A stretch of DNA of 64,000 nt from Companilactobacillus alimentarius DSM 20249 (GTDB lineage: Bacteria > Bacillota > Bacilli > Lactobacillales > Lactobacillaceae): the NCBI RefSeq assembly GCF_002849895.1, contig NZ_CP018867.1, positions 806,001-870,000 of the forward strand. The letters are read 5' to 3'. Made by a program: the position numbers and the translations under genes. How positions within the stretch are numbered: position 1 is the stretch's first letter; each line of letters opens with the position of its first letter. Under the pieces are notes generated by a model. The model searched no databases, had not been told where the DNA came from, and was given only the letters and a program-made list of their open reading frames with translations. This document shows positions 19,938 through 29,428 of the stretch, piece after piece.

Positions 19938-20627
19938 CTATAATTCTTCTAATGCTCTCTTGGCAGCCATTTGTTCAGCGTGTTTCTTGCTGTAACCAAG
20001 ACCCTTGGACAAAATCTTACCGTTAGCAATTAATTCAACTTTAAATTTTTTATCGTGATCTGGACCTTCTTCGTCGATTACTTTGTAATCAATTTCAACT
20101 TCGCCAGATTGTTGTAATTTTTCTTGTAAATGTGTTTTAAAATCAGTGTCTTCAGAGAATTCTCCGGAATCAATATGTGGATAAACAACTTTTTTCAAAA
20201 ATTCATTAACCACATGATTACCTTGGTCAAGATATAATGCACCATTGAATGCTTCAAAAATATCCTCTAACAACGTATGTCTCTGACGAGCTCCTTGCTT
20301 TTCTTCGCCTTTACCAATTAAAAGATATTTTTCAATATTAATCTCTTTAGCAAAGCGAGCAAAACTATCAGTTCTAACGATATCTGATCTTAAACGTGTT
20401 AATTTTCCTTCGGGCAATTCTGGATATTTTTCAAAGAGATAACGAGAAATATTGATTTCCAAAACGGCATCTCCTAAAAACTCCAATCTTTCATAATCGC
20501 CAATTCCTAATTCTTTATGCTCATTGTCGAATGATGAATGAGTCATCGCTCTTTCAATAAGTTTCTTATCATTAAATTTAATTCCATATTTTTCATCTAA
20601 AAATTCTAAGAATTTCGGATCTAACAT
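19938..20627 (-). CDS. rnc: Ribonuclease III
   Basis: 229 residues. The RNase III signature YERLEFLGDAVLE and the catalytic ED near TLLEDIFEAFNGALYLD are followed by a C-terminal double-stranded RNA-binding domain ending KKHAEQMAAKRALEEL. It cuts rRNA precursors and structured mRNAs. Located between acpP and smc; the terminator of acpP lies upstream. Confidence 0.97.
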   Translation of the reverse strand: MLDPKFLEFLDEKYGIKFNDKKLIERAMTHSSFDNEHKELGIGDYERLEFLGDAVLEINISRYLFEKYPELPEGKLTRLRSDIVRTDSFARFAKEINIEKYLLIGKGEEKQGARQRHTLLEDIFEAFNGALYLDQGNHVVNEFLKKVVYPHIDSGEFSEDTDFKTHLQEKLQQSGEVEIDYKVIDEEGPDHDKKFKVELIANGKILSKGLGYSKKHAEQMAAKRALEEL

Positions 20628-20690
20628 AATGAGTCCCCTCTCTAATAATTCTAATTATACTAAACTTTTAACTTAAATAATTATCTGGAT

Positions 20691-20720
20691 AAAAAAATAA
20701 GACCGAGCGGCCTTATTTTT
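20691..20720 (-). terminator. Terminator overlapping the acpP stop
   Basis: AAAAATAAGGCCGCTCGGTCTTATTTTTTT on the minus strand spans the end of acpP; stem AATAAGGCC/GGTCTTATT with loop GCTC. It should reduce transcription into rnc-smc. Confidence 0.85.
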
Positions 20721-20955
20721 GATGTGAAGAAATATAATCGACTGCTTCATCAACAGTAGTGATCTTTTCTGCATCGTCATCTGGAATCTCTGAACCAAAC
20801 GCATCTTCTAATTCAAGCACAAATTCAACTAGGTCAATTGAATCGGCGTCAAGATCCTTAGTGAATGATGTTTCTCTAGTAATTGTTGATGGTTCAACTT
20901 CAAATTTATCAGCAATCAATGAATTGATTTTGTCAAAAACTTCTTGTTTTGTCAT
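20713..20955 (-). CDS. acpP: Acyl carrier protein
   Basis: 80 residues, acidic. The phosphopantetheine attachment Ser is in DLDADSIDLVEFVLELED. It carries fatty acyl chains for phospholipid synthesis with PlsX, whose gene is 12 bases upstream. The fabD and fabG genes found here in Bacillus are absent. Confidence 0.94.
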   Translation of the reverse strand: MTKQEVFDKINSLIADKFEVEPSTITRETSFTKDLDADSIDLVEFVLELEDAFGSEIPDDDAEKITTVDEAVDYISSHQK

Positions 20956-20967
20956 GGAGTTTCTCCC

Positions 20968-21972
20968 TTATTTTTCTGAACTCATTTTCTCAAAGTATTT
21001 ATTAGCTTTATTAATAGTATCGTTTTGTAGCATATCATTAATTTGCTTAACAGTATAATAGACTGTCTTCGCATCTGCTGCACCATGGGCTTTAATAACT
21101 GGCGACTTTAAGCCAAGTAAAACCGCCCCACCAGCTTGAGAAGTATCAAACATCTTCTTTAATCCCTTTAATGATGGCGAAACAACAGCTGCACCCATTT
21201 TAGTAAAAATACCATTATTTAGCAAGGCGTCCTTCAATTCACTCAATAGAATTGTTGCTGTACCCTCAGTTGCCTTCAAGGCTGCGTTGCCTGTAAATCC
21301 ATCGGTAACGATAACATCTGCCACGCCAGCTAAAATATTATTAGATTCAACATTACCAATAAAATTGATTCCTTCAGTATTTTTAAGCAATTGATAAGCT
21401 TCTTTGTGTAAAGTGTCACCCTTGTCATATTCAGTACCATTATTCAATAACGCAATTCGGGGTTTATCAATTTTTTTGACATCGTGAGCATAAATCGATC
21501 CCATAATAGCCCATTGCTGTAAGTAGGCGGGCTTTGCTTCAGCATTAGCCCCTACATCTAGAACGTTTACTCCTAAAGAAGAGTTTGTTACTGGCAAAGT
21601 TGGCATCAATGCCGGACGATCAACTTGCTTAATACGACCAACAATGAATATACCAGCAGCCAGTAAAGCACCTGTATTACCTAAAGAAAATAATGCATCA
21701 TTTTTGCCTTCCTTAACTGACTTAGCAGCCAGCACCATTGAAGCATTCTTCTTGGAACGAATTGCCTTCACCGGTTCATCTGTTCCTAAAATTTTCTCTT
21801 CTGTATGAACAATTGAGATTCGGGTAGTATCTTTAAGATAATCTTTAATCCGTGTTTCATCTCCATACAGGACAAACTCCAAATCATTCCACTCATCGCG
21901 AGCTTGTTCAATTCCCTTAACAATTACTTCTGGGGCATTGTCTCCACCCATTGCATCAACAGCTATTCTCAT
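20968..21972 (-). CDS. plsX: Phosphate acyltransferase PlsX
   Basis: 334 residues. MRIAVDAMGGDNAPE, ALFSLGNTGALLAAG, NVLDVGANAEAKP and VTDGFTGNAALKATEG identify PlsX, which makes acyl-phosphate from acyl-ACP for the PlsY step. It lies between recG and acpP, 12 bases after recG. The lipid regulator fapR, located here in Bacillus, is missing. Confidence 0.97.
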   Translation of the reverse strand: MRIAVDAMGGDNAPEVIVKGIEQARDEWNDLEFVLYGDETRIKDYLKDTTRISIVHTEEKILGTDEPVKAIRSKKNASMVLAAKSVKEGKNDALFSLGNTGALLAAGIFIVGRIKQVDRPALMPTLPVTNSSLGVNVLDVGANAEAKPAYLQQWAIMGSIYAHDVKKIDKPRIALLNNGTEYDKGDTLHKEAYQLLKNTEGINFIGNVESNNILAGVADVIVTDGFTGNAALKATEGTATILLSELKDALLNNGIFTKMGAAVVSPSLKGLKKMFDTSQAGGAVLLGLKSPVIKAHGAADAKTVYYTVKQINDMLQNDTINKANKYFEKMSSEK

Positions 21973-21984
21973 TTTATTTCCTCA

Positions 21985-24021
21985 CTAATCAAAATTATTA
22001 AGCTGATCAAATTCATCTTTGATAAATGATCTTAAGACTTCCGTCTTCGAACTATTCATCAATTTCTTATCTTCAAATAAATTCTTAGCTTCTTCTTGGG
22101 CAACCTCTAATATATTAATATCGTTGATTGGATTACCAACTTTAAATTCTGGCAAACCTGATTGACGATTCCCCAATAGATCGCCCGCACCACGCATTTT
22201 TAAATCTTCTTCCGCCAAAACGAAACCATCATTGGTAGAAGTTAGTATTTTCATTCTTTCTAAAGCAGCTTCATTTTTAGGGTCGGCAATCAGAATACAA
22301 TACGATTGTTTTTCCCCACGTCCAACACGACCACGAAGCTGATGTAACTGCGACAAGCCAAAACGATTAGCATCATAGATCACCATTACTGAGGCATTAG
22401 GGACATCAACTCCAACCTCAATAACCGTAGTCGATACTAAGACGTCAATCTCTTTGTTGCTGAAATCGTTCATCACGGATTCTTTTTGATCGTTAGGCAT
22501 CTGACCATGCAATAAACCTATTTTATACTTCTGACCAAACAATTCCGTAAATTTATCATAAATTAATTCTGCATTTTTTAAATCAATTTTTTCAGATTCA
22601 GAAATAAGCGGTGTTACCACATAAACTTGTGCTCCGGTACTTAATTCTTTAGCCACGAATTGATACATTTGCTGAATTTTTTGACTTCTGATCCAATAAG
22701 TTTCAATCTTTTTTCGACCGGCCGGCAATTGATCAATTCGTGAAACGTCCATATCACCGTAAGTAGTTATCGCTAGAGTTCTCGGAATCGGCGTGGCTGT
22801 CATTGCTAAGACATCAGGGTTATTCCCCTTTTGTCGCATGGCTTTACGTTGATTTACCCCAAACCGATGTTGTTCATCAATTACGATCAATCCTAAGTCT
22901 TTGTAATCAACCCCTGCTTGAATCAGAGCATGCGTTCCCACGATGACATTAGTTTTACCATTAGCAATATCTTGCGTGATAAAATCATGTTCTTTTTTTG
23001 TTTGGGAGCCAGTTAACAAGGCTGTTCTAATTTTTAGCGGTGACAGTAACTTACTGATTTTATCAAAATGTTGCTGTGCTAGAATTTCAGTCGGCGCCAT
23101 AATAGCAGCTTGATACCCTGCCGTCACTGAAGCAAGCATAGCAATCACTGAAACGATTGTCTTACCTGAACCAACATCCCCCTGCAAAAGGCGATTCATA
23201 TGATGTTTTGATGACATATCGTCCAATATTTCTTTAACCACTCGATTTTGAGCTTTGGTCAATTGAAATGGCAATTCATTAACAAATTTATTAATAAATT
23301 CTTGATCATACTCTTCATTGATTCCTATATTTTTTTGACTATCTTCAAGTTTAATACTCTGTAAACCACATTGAAACAAGAAAAATTCTCTGAATTTAGC
23401 ACTCCGACGTGCTTCGTCACTCTGGTCAGCCGTTTTGGGGAAGTGAATTCCCTCAACAATTTGCTCATCATTCAATAACTTATACTTTTCTCTTAAAAAA
23501 TCAGGAATTACAGTTTCAATTTGCTGATGATATTTTTCAAAAGCTAACTTTATCAAATTAATTAGAGTTTTTTGATGGATATTTTTATTAACTGAATAAA
23601 CTGAATCGATCGAATCATCACTATTGACATCAATAACCTTAATACCGGTTAATGAGCGACGATTCTCATTCCATTTACCATAAATAGCTACTTCACTGCC
23701 TGTTTCAAATTTATCCTTTAACCAGGGCTGATTAAAAAATGTCACCATCACGGATTCATTTTCGACCAGAATTCGAACATTCAAACGATTTTTCTTATAC
23801 CCAAACCTAAAGACAACTGGATCACTGGCAACGACGCCCTTTAAAAGAATTTTTTCTTGATCAGTCGCATCGTTTAAAGACTTGGCTTCCATATCCTCAT
23901 AGCGGAAAGGAAAATAAAACAACAAATCATAGACATTTTCTATTCCTAGCGATTTCAAAGACTCCAACCTTTTCGGTCCAACGCCTGGCAAGGTTGCTAA
24001 CGATATTTTTCTAAGATCCAT
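21985..24021 (-). CDS. recG: ATP-dependent DNA helicase RecG
   Basis: 678 residues. An N-terminal wedge/OB domain (TLPGVGPKRLESL) precedes a helicase core with GDVGSGKTIVS, the DEQH box in LIVIDEQHRFGV, TATPIPRTLA and QLRGRVGRGE. RecG drives branch migration and rescues stalled forks. Start at MDLRKISL after AAGGAG. It is separated from fakA by a hairpin. Confidence 0.98.
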   Translation of the reverse strand: MDLRKISLATLPGVGPKRLESLKSLGIENVYDLLFYFPFRYEDMEAKSLNDATDQEKILLKGVVASDPVVFRFGYKKNRLNVRILVENESVMVTFFNQPWLKDKFETGSEVAIYGKWNENRRSLTGIKVIDVNSDDSIDSVYSVNKNIHQKTLINLIKLAFEKYHQQIETVIPDFLREKYKLLNDEQIVEGIHFPKTADQSDEARRSAKFREFFLFQCGLQSIKLEDSQKNIGINEEYDQEFINKFVNELPFQLTKAQNRVVKEILDDMSSKHHMNRLLQGDVGSGKTIVSVIAMLASVTAGYQAAIMAPTEILAQQHFDKISKLLSPLKIRTALLTGSQTKKEHDFITQDIANGKTNVIVGTHALIQAGVDYKDLGLIVIDEQHRFGVNQRKAMRQKGNNPDVLAMTATPIPRTLAITTYGDMDVSRIDQLPAGRKKIETYWIRSQKIQQMYQFVAKELSTGAQVYVVTPLISESEKIDLKNAELIYDKFTELFGQKYKIGLLHGQMPNDQKESVMNDFSNKEIDVLVSTTVIEVGVDVPNASVMVIYDANRFGLSQLHQLRGRVGRGEKQSYCILIADPKNEAALERMKILTSTNDGFVLAEEDLKMRGAGDLLGNRQSGLPEFKVGNPINDINILEVAQEEAKNLFEDKKLMNSSKTEVLRSFIKDEFDQLNNFD

Positions 24022-24048
24022 AAATTCTCCTTTCCTCAAATAAAATCA

Positions 24049-24090
24049 AAAGAGGCCTGACAAAACTAACGTTTCATCACTGCCTCCTTT
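24049..24090 (-). terminator. Hairpin/terminator between fakA and recG
   Basis: On the minus strand GGAGGCAGTGATGAAAC pairs imperfectly with GTTTTGTCAGGCCTC, followed by TTTTGATTTTA. Its core resembles the hairpin at 12710-12742. Confidence 0.6.
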
Positions 24091-24093
24091 TAA

Positions 24094-25776
24094 CTATTCA
24101 ACTGAAATCAAATATGGATAAACCGGTTGATCACCTTGATGTATCTCAGTTTCAAGATCTGAATATTTATTATCCAGATAATCGGAAATCTTTTGAGCAT
24201 CATCAGTATTTCCATCTTGACCGACAAGAATCGTAATGACTTCACTATCTTCATCAATCATCTTATCAAGCATTCTTTCAGTACCAGCAATAATATCAGA
24301 ATCATCGACCAAAATCTTACCGTCGACAATTCCCATATAATGACCCTTGCTGATCTTTAGACCGTCAATTTCAGTATCGCGGATAGCTTGAGTTATTTGA
24401 CCACTCTTAACAGTATCTAAGGAGTCTTCCATGTTGTCTTTGTTTTCTTCCAAGTCTGATTCTGGATTAAAGGAAAGCATTGCTGTCATCCCTTGTGAGA
24501 TAGTCTTGGTCTTAACAATCGCAACTGGAATATCTGCTAGATCGACTGCTTGCTTAGCTGCCATAACAATATTGCCATTATTTGGTAAAACTAAAGCTCG
24601 CTTAGCATTCGATTGATTGATTGCATTAACAATGTCATTAGTTGATGGATTCATCGTTTGACCACCATTGATAACATGTGTTACTCCTAAACTCTCAAAC
24701 AATTTAGTCAAACCTGCACCAGAAGAAACGGCGATTACGGCATAGTCAATTTGTTTTTGTTTATTATTAGTTTCCTCTTGGAGAGGTTCATCCTCTTCAA
24801 GGATCGTTTCATGTTGTAAACGCATATTATCAATTTTGATTTTTGACAATGAACCATATTTACGTCCAGCTTCCCAAACTTTGTATGGATAATTCGTATG
24901 TACGTGAACCTTAACTACTTCATCATCCGCAACACAAATTAATGAATCACCAATTTTATCTAAATAATCACGTAATTTATTATTATCGAATTTTTCATCT
25001 GAAGTTGGATTTTTGCCCAATTCAACCATCATTTCAGTACAGTAGCCATTCTTAATTTCATCAGTATTGAAATGACCTTGAGCTGTTTGGTGATGAGTTG
25101 CATTGACCATTTCCGTCATATCACGCTCATCAGGCACATACTCTTCATCAACAGTAGTTTGACCACTTAAACCTTCTAAGAAACCTTCATAAATAAAGAC
25201 CAAACCTTGACCACCGGAGTCAACGACGCCAACTTCTTTCAAAACTGGTAATAGTGACGGCGTCTTTTCAAGACCTTCTTTAGATCCTTCTACAACTGCT
25301 TGCATAATTTCGATCGTATCATTAGTACTCTCTACTTTCTTCATAGCAGCTTCAGCACCAAATCTAGCTACAGTTAAGATAGTTCCCTCAACCGGCTTCA
25401 TAACGGCCTTGTAAGCTGTTTTAACACCATCATCGAACGCTTTAGCTAAGTCCATAGCCGTTAAAGTATCTTTAGCCTCAATACTTTTTGAGAAACCACG
25501 GAAGATCTGTGATGTAATAACACCAGAATTTCCACGTGCACCCATCAAAAGTCCCTTAGCAAGGGCTTTACCTAGTATCCCAACATTATTGCTTTCTGAT
25601 TCATTAACTGCTTTAAAACCACTTTGTATTGTTAAACTCATATTAGTTCCAGTATCCCCATCAGGAACTGGAAAGACATTCAACGAGTTTACAAACTTAG
25701 CGTTTTTTTCAAGTCTATGTGATGCAACTCGCACCATATCTGAAAATTCTTTTTTGGTAATTAGTTCTTTGCTCAA
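24094..25776 (-). CDS. fakA: Fatty acid kinase catalytic subunit FakA (DhaL/DegV-linked, YloV)
   Basis: About 560 residues. The DhaL nucleotide domain starts with NVFPVPDGDTGTNM and GARGNSGVITSQI; a middle domain has VVDSGGQGLVFI, CTEMMVELG and VKVHVHTN; the C-terminal domain has ALVLPNNGNI. With an acyl-binding FakB, encoded elsewhere, it phosphorylates fatty acids to feed PlsX/PlsY. TTG at 25774-25776 is preferred because GGAGGG is properly spaced; a TTG five codons upstream has no site. It follows yloU closely. Confidence 0.93.
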   Translation of the reverse strand: MSKELITKKEFSDMVRVASHRLEKNAKFVNSLNVFPVPDGDTGTNMSLTIQSGFKAVNESESNNVGILGKALAKGLLMGARGNSGVITSQIFRGFSKSIEAKDTLTAMDLAKAFDDGVKTAYKAVMKPVEGTILTVARFGAEAAMKKVESTNDTIEIMQAVVEGSKEGLEKTPSLLPVLKEVGVVDSGGQGLVFIYEGFLEGLSGQTTVDEEYVPDERDMTEMVNATHHQTAQGHFNTDEIKNGYCTEMMVELGKNPTSDEKFDNNKLRDYLDKIGDSLICVADDEVVKVHVHTNYPYKVWEAGRKYGSLSKIKIDNMRLQHETILEEDEPLQEETNNKQKQIDYAVIAVSSGAGLTKLFESLGVTHVINGGQTMNPSTNDIVNAINQSNAKRALVLPNNGNIVMAAKQAVDLADIPVAIVKTKTISQGMTAMLSFNPESDLEENKDNMEDSLDTVKSGQITQAIRDTEIDGLKISKGHYMGIVDGKILVDDSDIIAGTERMLDKMIDEDSEVITILVGQDGNTDDAQKISDYLDNKYSDLETEIHQGDQPVYPYLISVE

Positions 25777-25797
25777 AAGTTTTCCCTCCAACCAGCT

Positions 25798-26166
25798 TTA
25801 TTCAATGTCATCTAGAACTTTTATTCCTTGAACATATACATTAACAGTGCCAGCTGGTGTTCCAAGCATTGTTTCTAGGTTATATTTTACTTTTTCTTTT
25901 AAATTCTTTGCTACTTCGGATATTTTAATACCATATCCCACGATTATGTAGACATCAACAGCTAGTTTACCATCTTCTTGCTGAATAACTACTCCTCTAG
26001 AAAAGTCTTCACGGTTCAGGATTGTGTTCATGCCATCACGCAATTGATTTTTGCTTGCCATACCTACAATTCCGTAGATATCAGAAGCAGCTCCACCAAC
26101 GATTGTCGCAACAGTATTTGTTGAAACTTCAATTTCACCATGCTTTGTTTTTATTGTAACTGCCAT
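25798..26166 (-). CDS. Asp23/Gls24 family envelope stress response protein (YloU)
   Basis: 122 residues. IGVMASK-like GIVGMASKNQLRDG, VDVYIIVGYGIKISEVAKNL and NVYVQGIKVL are typical of Asp23/Gls24 proteins, which associate with the membrane and affect envelope homeostasis. It is co-transcribed with fakA as in Bacillus. The start follows AGGAGGATCC. A second paralogue lies at 48058. Confidence 0.92.
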   Translation of the reverse strand: MAVTIKTKHGEIEVSTNTVATIVGGAASDIYGIVGMASKNQLRDGMNTILNREDFSRGVVIQQEDGKLAVDVYIIVGYGIKISEVAKNLKEKVKYNLETMLGTPAGTVNVYVQGIKVLDDIE

Positions 26167-26284
26167 TTCTGGATCCTCCTATTCTTTGGACCTAAGCTAT
26201 CATAAACATTAAAATTTTATCATAGCAACATTTCGAATTAAAGAATTAAACTATATTAAACTCTATTATTACACAATTAGTCTA

Positions 26285-26313
26285 TTGATTTCATTTGTTG
26301 ATTATGGTAAATT
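26285..26313 (+). promoter_or_regulatory. rpmB promoter
   Basis: TTGATT (26285-26290) and TAAATT (26308-26313) are 17 bases apart. They lie in the divergent region between yloU and rpmB. Confidence 0.5.
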
Positions 26314-26361
26314 AGTCAGGTGATATTTAAAGAAAACATGTAGCCAAAGGAGGTCGGTCCC

Positions 26362-26547
26362 ATGGCAAAAGATATTATTACAGGCCGTAAAACAGTGTTC
26401 GGTAACAAACGTTCACACGCTCTTAACCAGTCAAAGCGTTCTTGGAAGCCAAACTTGCAAAAAGTTCGTATCATGGTTGATGGTAAGCCAAAACGTGTAT
26501 GGGTTTCAGCTAGAGCATTGAAATCAGGAAAAGTTACTCGTGTATAA
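26362..26547 (+). CDS. rpmB: 50S ribosomal protein L28
   Basis: 61 residues. [23 protein letters not shown] is cut short here; the blocks [19 protein letters not shown] and [13 protein letters not shown] identify L28. Strong ribosome binding site AAAGGAGGT. It diverges from yloU-fakA, as in Bacillus, and its own terminator follows. Confidence 0.96.
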   Translation: MAKDIITGRKTVFGNKRSHALNQSKRSWKPNLQKVRIMVDGKPKRVWVSARALKSGKVTRV

Positions 26548-26564
26548 TTATCACTTATTAATGT

Positions 26565-26602
26565 AAAAAGGACTAGCAATCAATATTGTTAGTCCTTTTT
26601 AT
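26565..26602 (+). terminator. rpmB terminator
   Basis: AAAAAGGACTAGCAAT and ATTGTTAGTCCTTTTT form a strong stem with a T run, 18 bases after the stop. Confidence 0.9.
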
Positions 26603-26644
26603 TTTACACTTAACAAAAATTATTTTATTTCAGGAGGAATTTTA

Positions 26645-27451
26645 ATGAAAATCACAATTGGCAATCAAAATAATAACGATGAACAACTCACCAAGGCTAT
26701 TATTGACGCTAAAGATGGTGATGTAATTGAATTATTGCCTGGAACTTATTTTTCAAAAGACAATCCTTTTATTTGCACCATCGGTAGAAATATTACCCTT
26801 ATTGGGAAATCAGCCCACAAAAATGACACCACAATATATGCCAGCTTTACCATTGGAGACCAAAATATTATTATTTTCAAAAATCTCAATATTAGTTACA
26901 CTGCCAATGGCGAGAATACCTTGTCTGCTTATGATGGAGCTAAAGTTTACGGTAATAATATTACAATCAATCGCCAAACAAGCGACGACTGGGATACTAT
27001 TTACGGACAAAATTCTTTCTTCTCTTTTAAAGATTCAGAAATCTTAACTGGTAGAAAAGTTAAAGCCATTGGCATATCACTTGAAAAGAGTAAATTGTTT
27101 GCCGACAATACTTCCATTCAGCTTTTGTTCCAAAAAAATTCTCAGACTCTTTTAAGGGATACTAAAATTTACCATAAAATCGAATTAAGACGACATTCTA
27201 GTCTATATTTTAAAGATTTAACAATTGATTCCAGTAAAGTCCGTGTCAAAAACGATCTAGCTGTTAAAACTTCATCCAATATTTCTGGACAAAATCTAAC
27301 TTTTTTACGGAAAAACCCTCAAATCAGAATTTTGAACAGTCGTTTTAATGTAGATCAATTTCAACCAAAACCCGAAATAATCCACTTCAAATTTGATCAA
27401 GATTCTCAAATTCAGGCTGATGGTAAATTACCAACCAATCATCAAACCTAA
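26645..27451 (+). CDS. Predicted right-handed parallel beta-helix protein, unknown function
   Basis: 268 residues, start after CAGGAGGAA. The N-terminal pattern AIIDAKDGDVIELLPGTY is the usual opening of pectate-lyase-like beta-helices, and the rest is a run of short strands with Asn and Ile ladders (GRNITLIGKS, NIIIFKNLNIS, NNITINRQ). There is no signal peptide or anchor, so a cytoplasmic location is inferred, which is unusual for this fold. I see no catalytic residues I can name. It lies after the rpmB terminator and ends three bases before the convergent trans-sulfuration gene. Fold is likely; function unknown. Confidence 0.75.
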   Translation: MKITIGNQNNNDEQLTKAIIDAKDGDVIELLPGTYFSKDNPFICTIGRNITLIGKSAHKNDTTIYASFTIGDQNIIIFKNLNISYTANGENTLSAYDGAKVYGNNITINRQTSDDWDTIYGQNSFFSFKDSEILTGRKVKAIGISLEKSKLFADNTSIQLLFQKNSQTLLRDTKIYHKIELRRHSSLYFKDLTIDSSKVRVKNDLAVKTSSNISGQNLTFLRKNPQIRILNSRFNVDQFQPKPEIIHFKFDQDSQIQADGKLPTNHQT

Positions 27452-27454
27452 GAA

Positions 27455-28600
27455 TTAGTTCAATTTATCCAAGCTCTGTGCTAAATCAGCAATCAGATCT
27501 TTTGGATCTTCAATTCCAACTGACAATCGTACTAATTGGTGCGTAATACCAGCCTTTAATTGCTCCTCAGTCGATAATTCGGCATGTGTCATCTTATATG
27601 GCAATTCAATTAAACTTTCCACAGCGCCCAAACTAACGGCTAATTGAATCAAATTAGTTCCTTCAACAAATTTTGTTGAATCCAATCCTTCTTTCAATTC
27701 AAACGAAACAATGCCACCAAAACCATCTGCTTCATCTTTAGCAATCTCGAAATCTTTACTACCCTTAATTCCTGGATAATAAATCTTAGCGATTTCTGGA
27801 CGTTTCTGTAAGAATTCCACAATTTCTTTAGCATTGCTCAAATGACGATCCATTCTCACCGCTAAAGTCTGAATCCCACGACGAACCAAATTGGAATCTT
27901 CTGGTGACAAAGTTGAGCCAATGCTATTTTGATTGAAATAAATTCTTTCAGCCAATTCTTTGTTCTTAGCCACCGCTATTCCCGCAATCACATCAGAATG
28001 ACCACTGAGATACTTTGTGGCTGAATGAACCACAATGTCACCTCCTAAATCGAGGGGACGTTGTAAATATGGCGATAAAAAGGTATTGTCAACGATTGTT
28101 AAAAGATGATGCTTCTGTGCTACTTTAGAAATTGCTTTCACACTAGTGACATGTAACAAAGGATTAGTAAAACTTTCAAAGTATATTGCCTTAGTATTTG
28201 ACCTAATTGCTTCTTCAACCGCAGTTGGATCTTGAGTATCGACAGCTGTGAACTCTATTTTCCATCGCTTGAAGAATTGATTGATGATCCTAAAAGTTCC
28301 ACCATAGATTTCTTTTCCAATTATCAGATGATCTCCCGGTTTAAAGATAGCCAAAACTGCGTGAATGGCAGCTGATCCAGAGGAAAAAGCGAATCCTTTA
28401 TAACCGTCTTCTAACATTGCCATTTGTTCCTCAAGATAATTTCTGGTTGGATTTCCCGAACGGGCATAATCATACAAAACATTAGCATCAACTGATGGAT
28501 AAATATAAGTTGACGAATTATAAATTGGGACATTGACGGCTCCTGTATTGTTATCATTTTGCGGTTTGCCATGAACCAACTTTGTATCAAACTCTGACAT
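27455..28600 (-). CDS. Trans-sulfuration PLP enzyme (cystathionine gamma-synthase/lyase type)
   Basis: 381 residues, Cys/Met metabolism PLP family. Visible parts are YARSGNPTRNYLEEQMA, FSSGSAAIHA, the cofactor Asp in IVDNTFLSPYLQRPL and the Schiff-base Lys in HSATKYLSGHSD. Members make or split cystathionine, or split homocysteine or cysteine; sequence alone does not settle which. The neighbour luxS produces homocysteine, which fits homocysteine-to-cysteine conversion. Start at MSEFDTKLVHG after GGAGGACAA; the upstream frame extension is unlikely. Confidence 0.88.
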   Translation of the reverse strand: MSEFDTKLVHGKPQNDNNTGAVNVPIYNSSTYIYPSVDANVLYDYARSGNPTRNYLEEQMAMLEDGYKGFAFSSGSAAIHAVLAIFKPGDHLIIGKEIYGGTFRIINQFFKRWKIEFTAVDTQDPTAVEEAIRSNTKAIYFESFTNPLLHVTSVKAISKVAQKHHLLTIVDNTFLSPYLQRPLDLGGDIVVHSATKYLSGHSDVIAGIAVAKNKELAERIYFNQNSIGSTLSPEDSNLVRRGIQTLAVRMDRHLSNAKEIVEFLQKRPEIAKIYYPGIKGSKDFEIAKDEADGFGGIVSFELKEGLDSTKFVEGTNLIQLAVSLGAVESLIELPYKMTHAELSTEEQLKAGITHQLVRLSVGIEDPKDLIADLAQSLDKLN

Positions 28601-28669
28601 TATTGTCCTCCAATTTTTCAATTTTATTATCAATCATTATAATTACAAATATAATTATAATTAAAATAT

Positions 28670-28700
28670 TTGACGTACCCCCAGTGTAAACTAGTAGACT
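28670..28700 (+). promoter_or_regulatory. Possible MerR-type promoter of the DJ-1 gene
   Basis: TTGACG (28670-28675) and TAGACT (28695-28700) are 19 bases apart, the long spacing typical of MerR-activated promoters, with a weak dyad AGTGTAAACT inside. No MerR gene is present in this window. Pattern only. Confidence 0.3.
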
Positions 28701-28731
28701 ATTAGGTAACAACAAATAAGGAGAGAAACTA

Positions 28732-29238
28732 ATGAGTAAAATTATTGCAGTAATGGCAAACAGTGTTGAAGATATTGAATATAGTTTCCCAGCCCAAGCA
28801 CTTAAGGACGCCGGACATTCAGTTACTTTAGTCGGTGCACAAGCCAACGAAAAATTAACTGGTAAACATGGCACTGAATTTACAACTGACAAAGGTATTG
28901 ATGACATCAACTTTGATGATTACGATGCATTATTGATACCCGGTGGCTTCTCACCTGATAATCTACGTAGTGATGACCGTTTTGTTAAATTAGCTAAAAA
29001 GTTCTTGCTAACCGACAAACCAGTCTTCTCAATCTGTCACGGTCCACAACTATTGATTCAAACTGGATTAGTTAAGGGTAGAACTTTAACTTCGTACGAG
29101 ACAGTTCAAACTGACCTTTATTATGCTGGTGGTATTGTTAAGGATGAGCCAGTCGTAATTGATCGTCATTTAATCACAAGTCGTACGCCTGATGATTTAG
29201 AGGCCTTCAACGAGGCTATTGTTAACGAATTAGCTTAG
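28732..29238 (+). CDS. DJ-1/PfpI family protein (YraA/YhbO-like stress protein)
   Basis: 168 residues. The nucleophile elbow is FSICHGPQLL with the conserved Cys, the acidic partner is in VEDIEYSFPAQAL, and LLIPGGFSPDNLR is typical. Relatives act as deglycases or general stress proteins; in vivo substrates are debated. Start after AAGGAGAGAA. It diverges from the trans-sulfuration gene and is followed by a strong terminator. Confidence 0.9.
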   Translation: MSKIIAVMANSVEDIEYSFPAQALKDAGHSVTLVGAQANEKLTGKHGTEFTTDKGIDDINFDDYDALLIPGGFSPDNLRSDDRFVKLAKKFLLTDKPVFSICHGPQLLIQTGLVKGRTLTSYETVQTDLYYAGGIVKDEPVVIDRHLITSRTPDDLEAFNEAIVNELA

Positions 29239-29336
29239 CCTTTAGAATAATTAATATTAAGAATTAGGGATATAACCATCTATTAGCTAAATTTGCAGTA
29301 TAAACGCGGAATATAACATAGCCTTTCCGCCTAAAT

Positions 29337-29381
29337 AAATGGACCAAGGTAATCATATATTTTGATTACCTTGGTCCATTT
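29337..29381. terminator. Bidirectional terminator between DJ-1 gene and luxS
   Basis: AAATGGACCAAGGTAATCA and TGATTACCTTGGTCCATTT pair perfectly around ATATATTT. It separates the convergent DJ-1 gene and luxS. Confidence 0.92.
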
Positions 29382-29428
29382 GTTTTAATGTTCAAAAAAT
29401 GACCACGCTATGTCCCGTTTCTTATCAA

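Noticed and set aside
26316..26579. 87-codon open frame opposite rpmB
   Set aside because: It lies antisense to the clear L28 gene and over its terminator, has no ribosome binding site and looks unlike any protein family.
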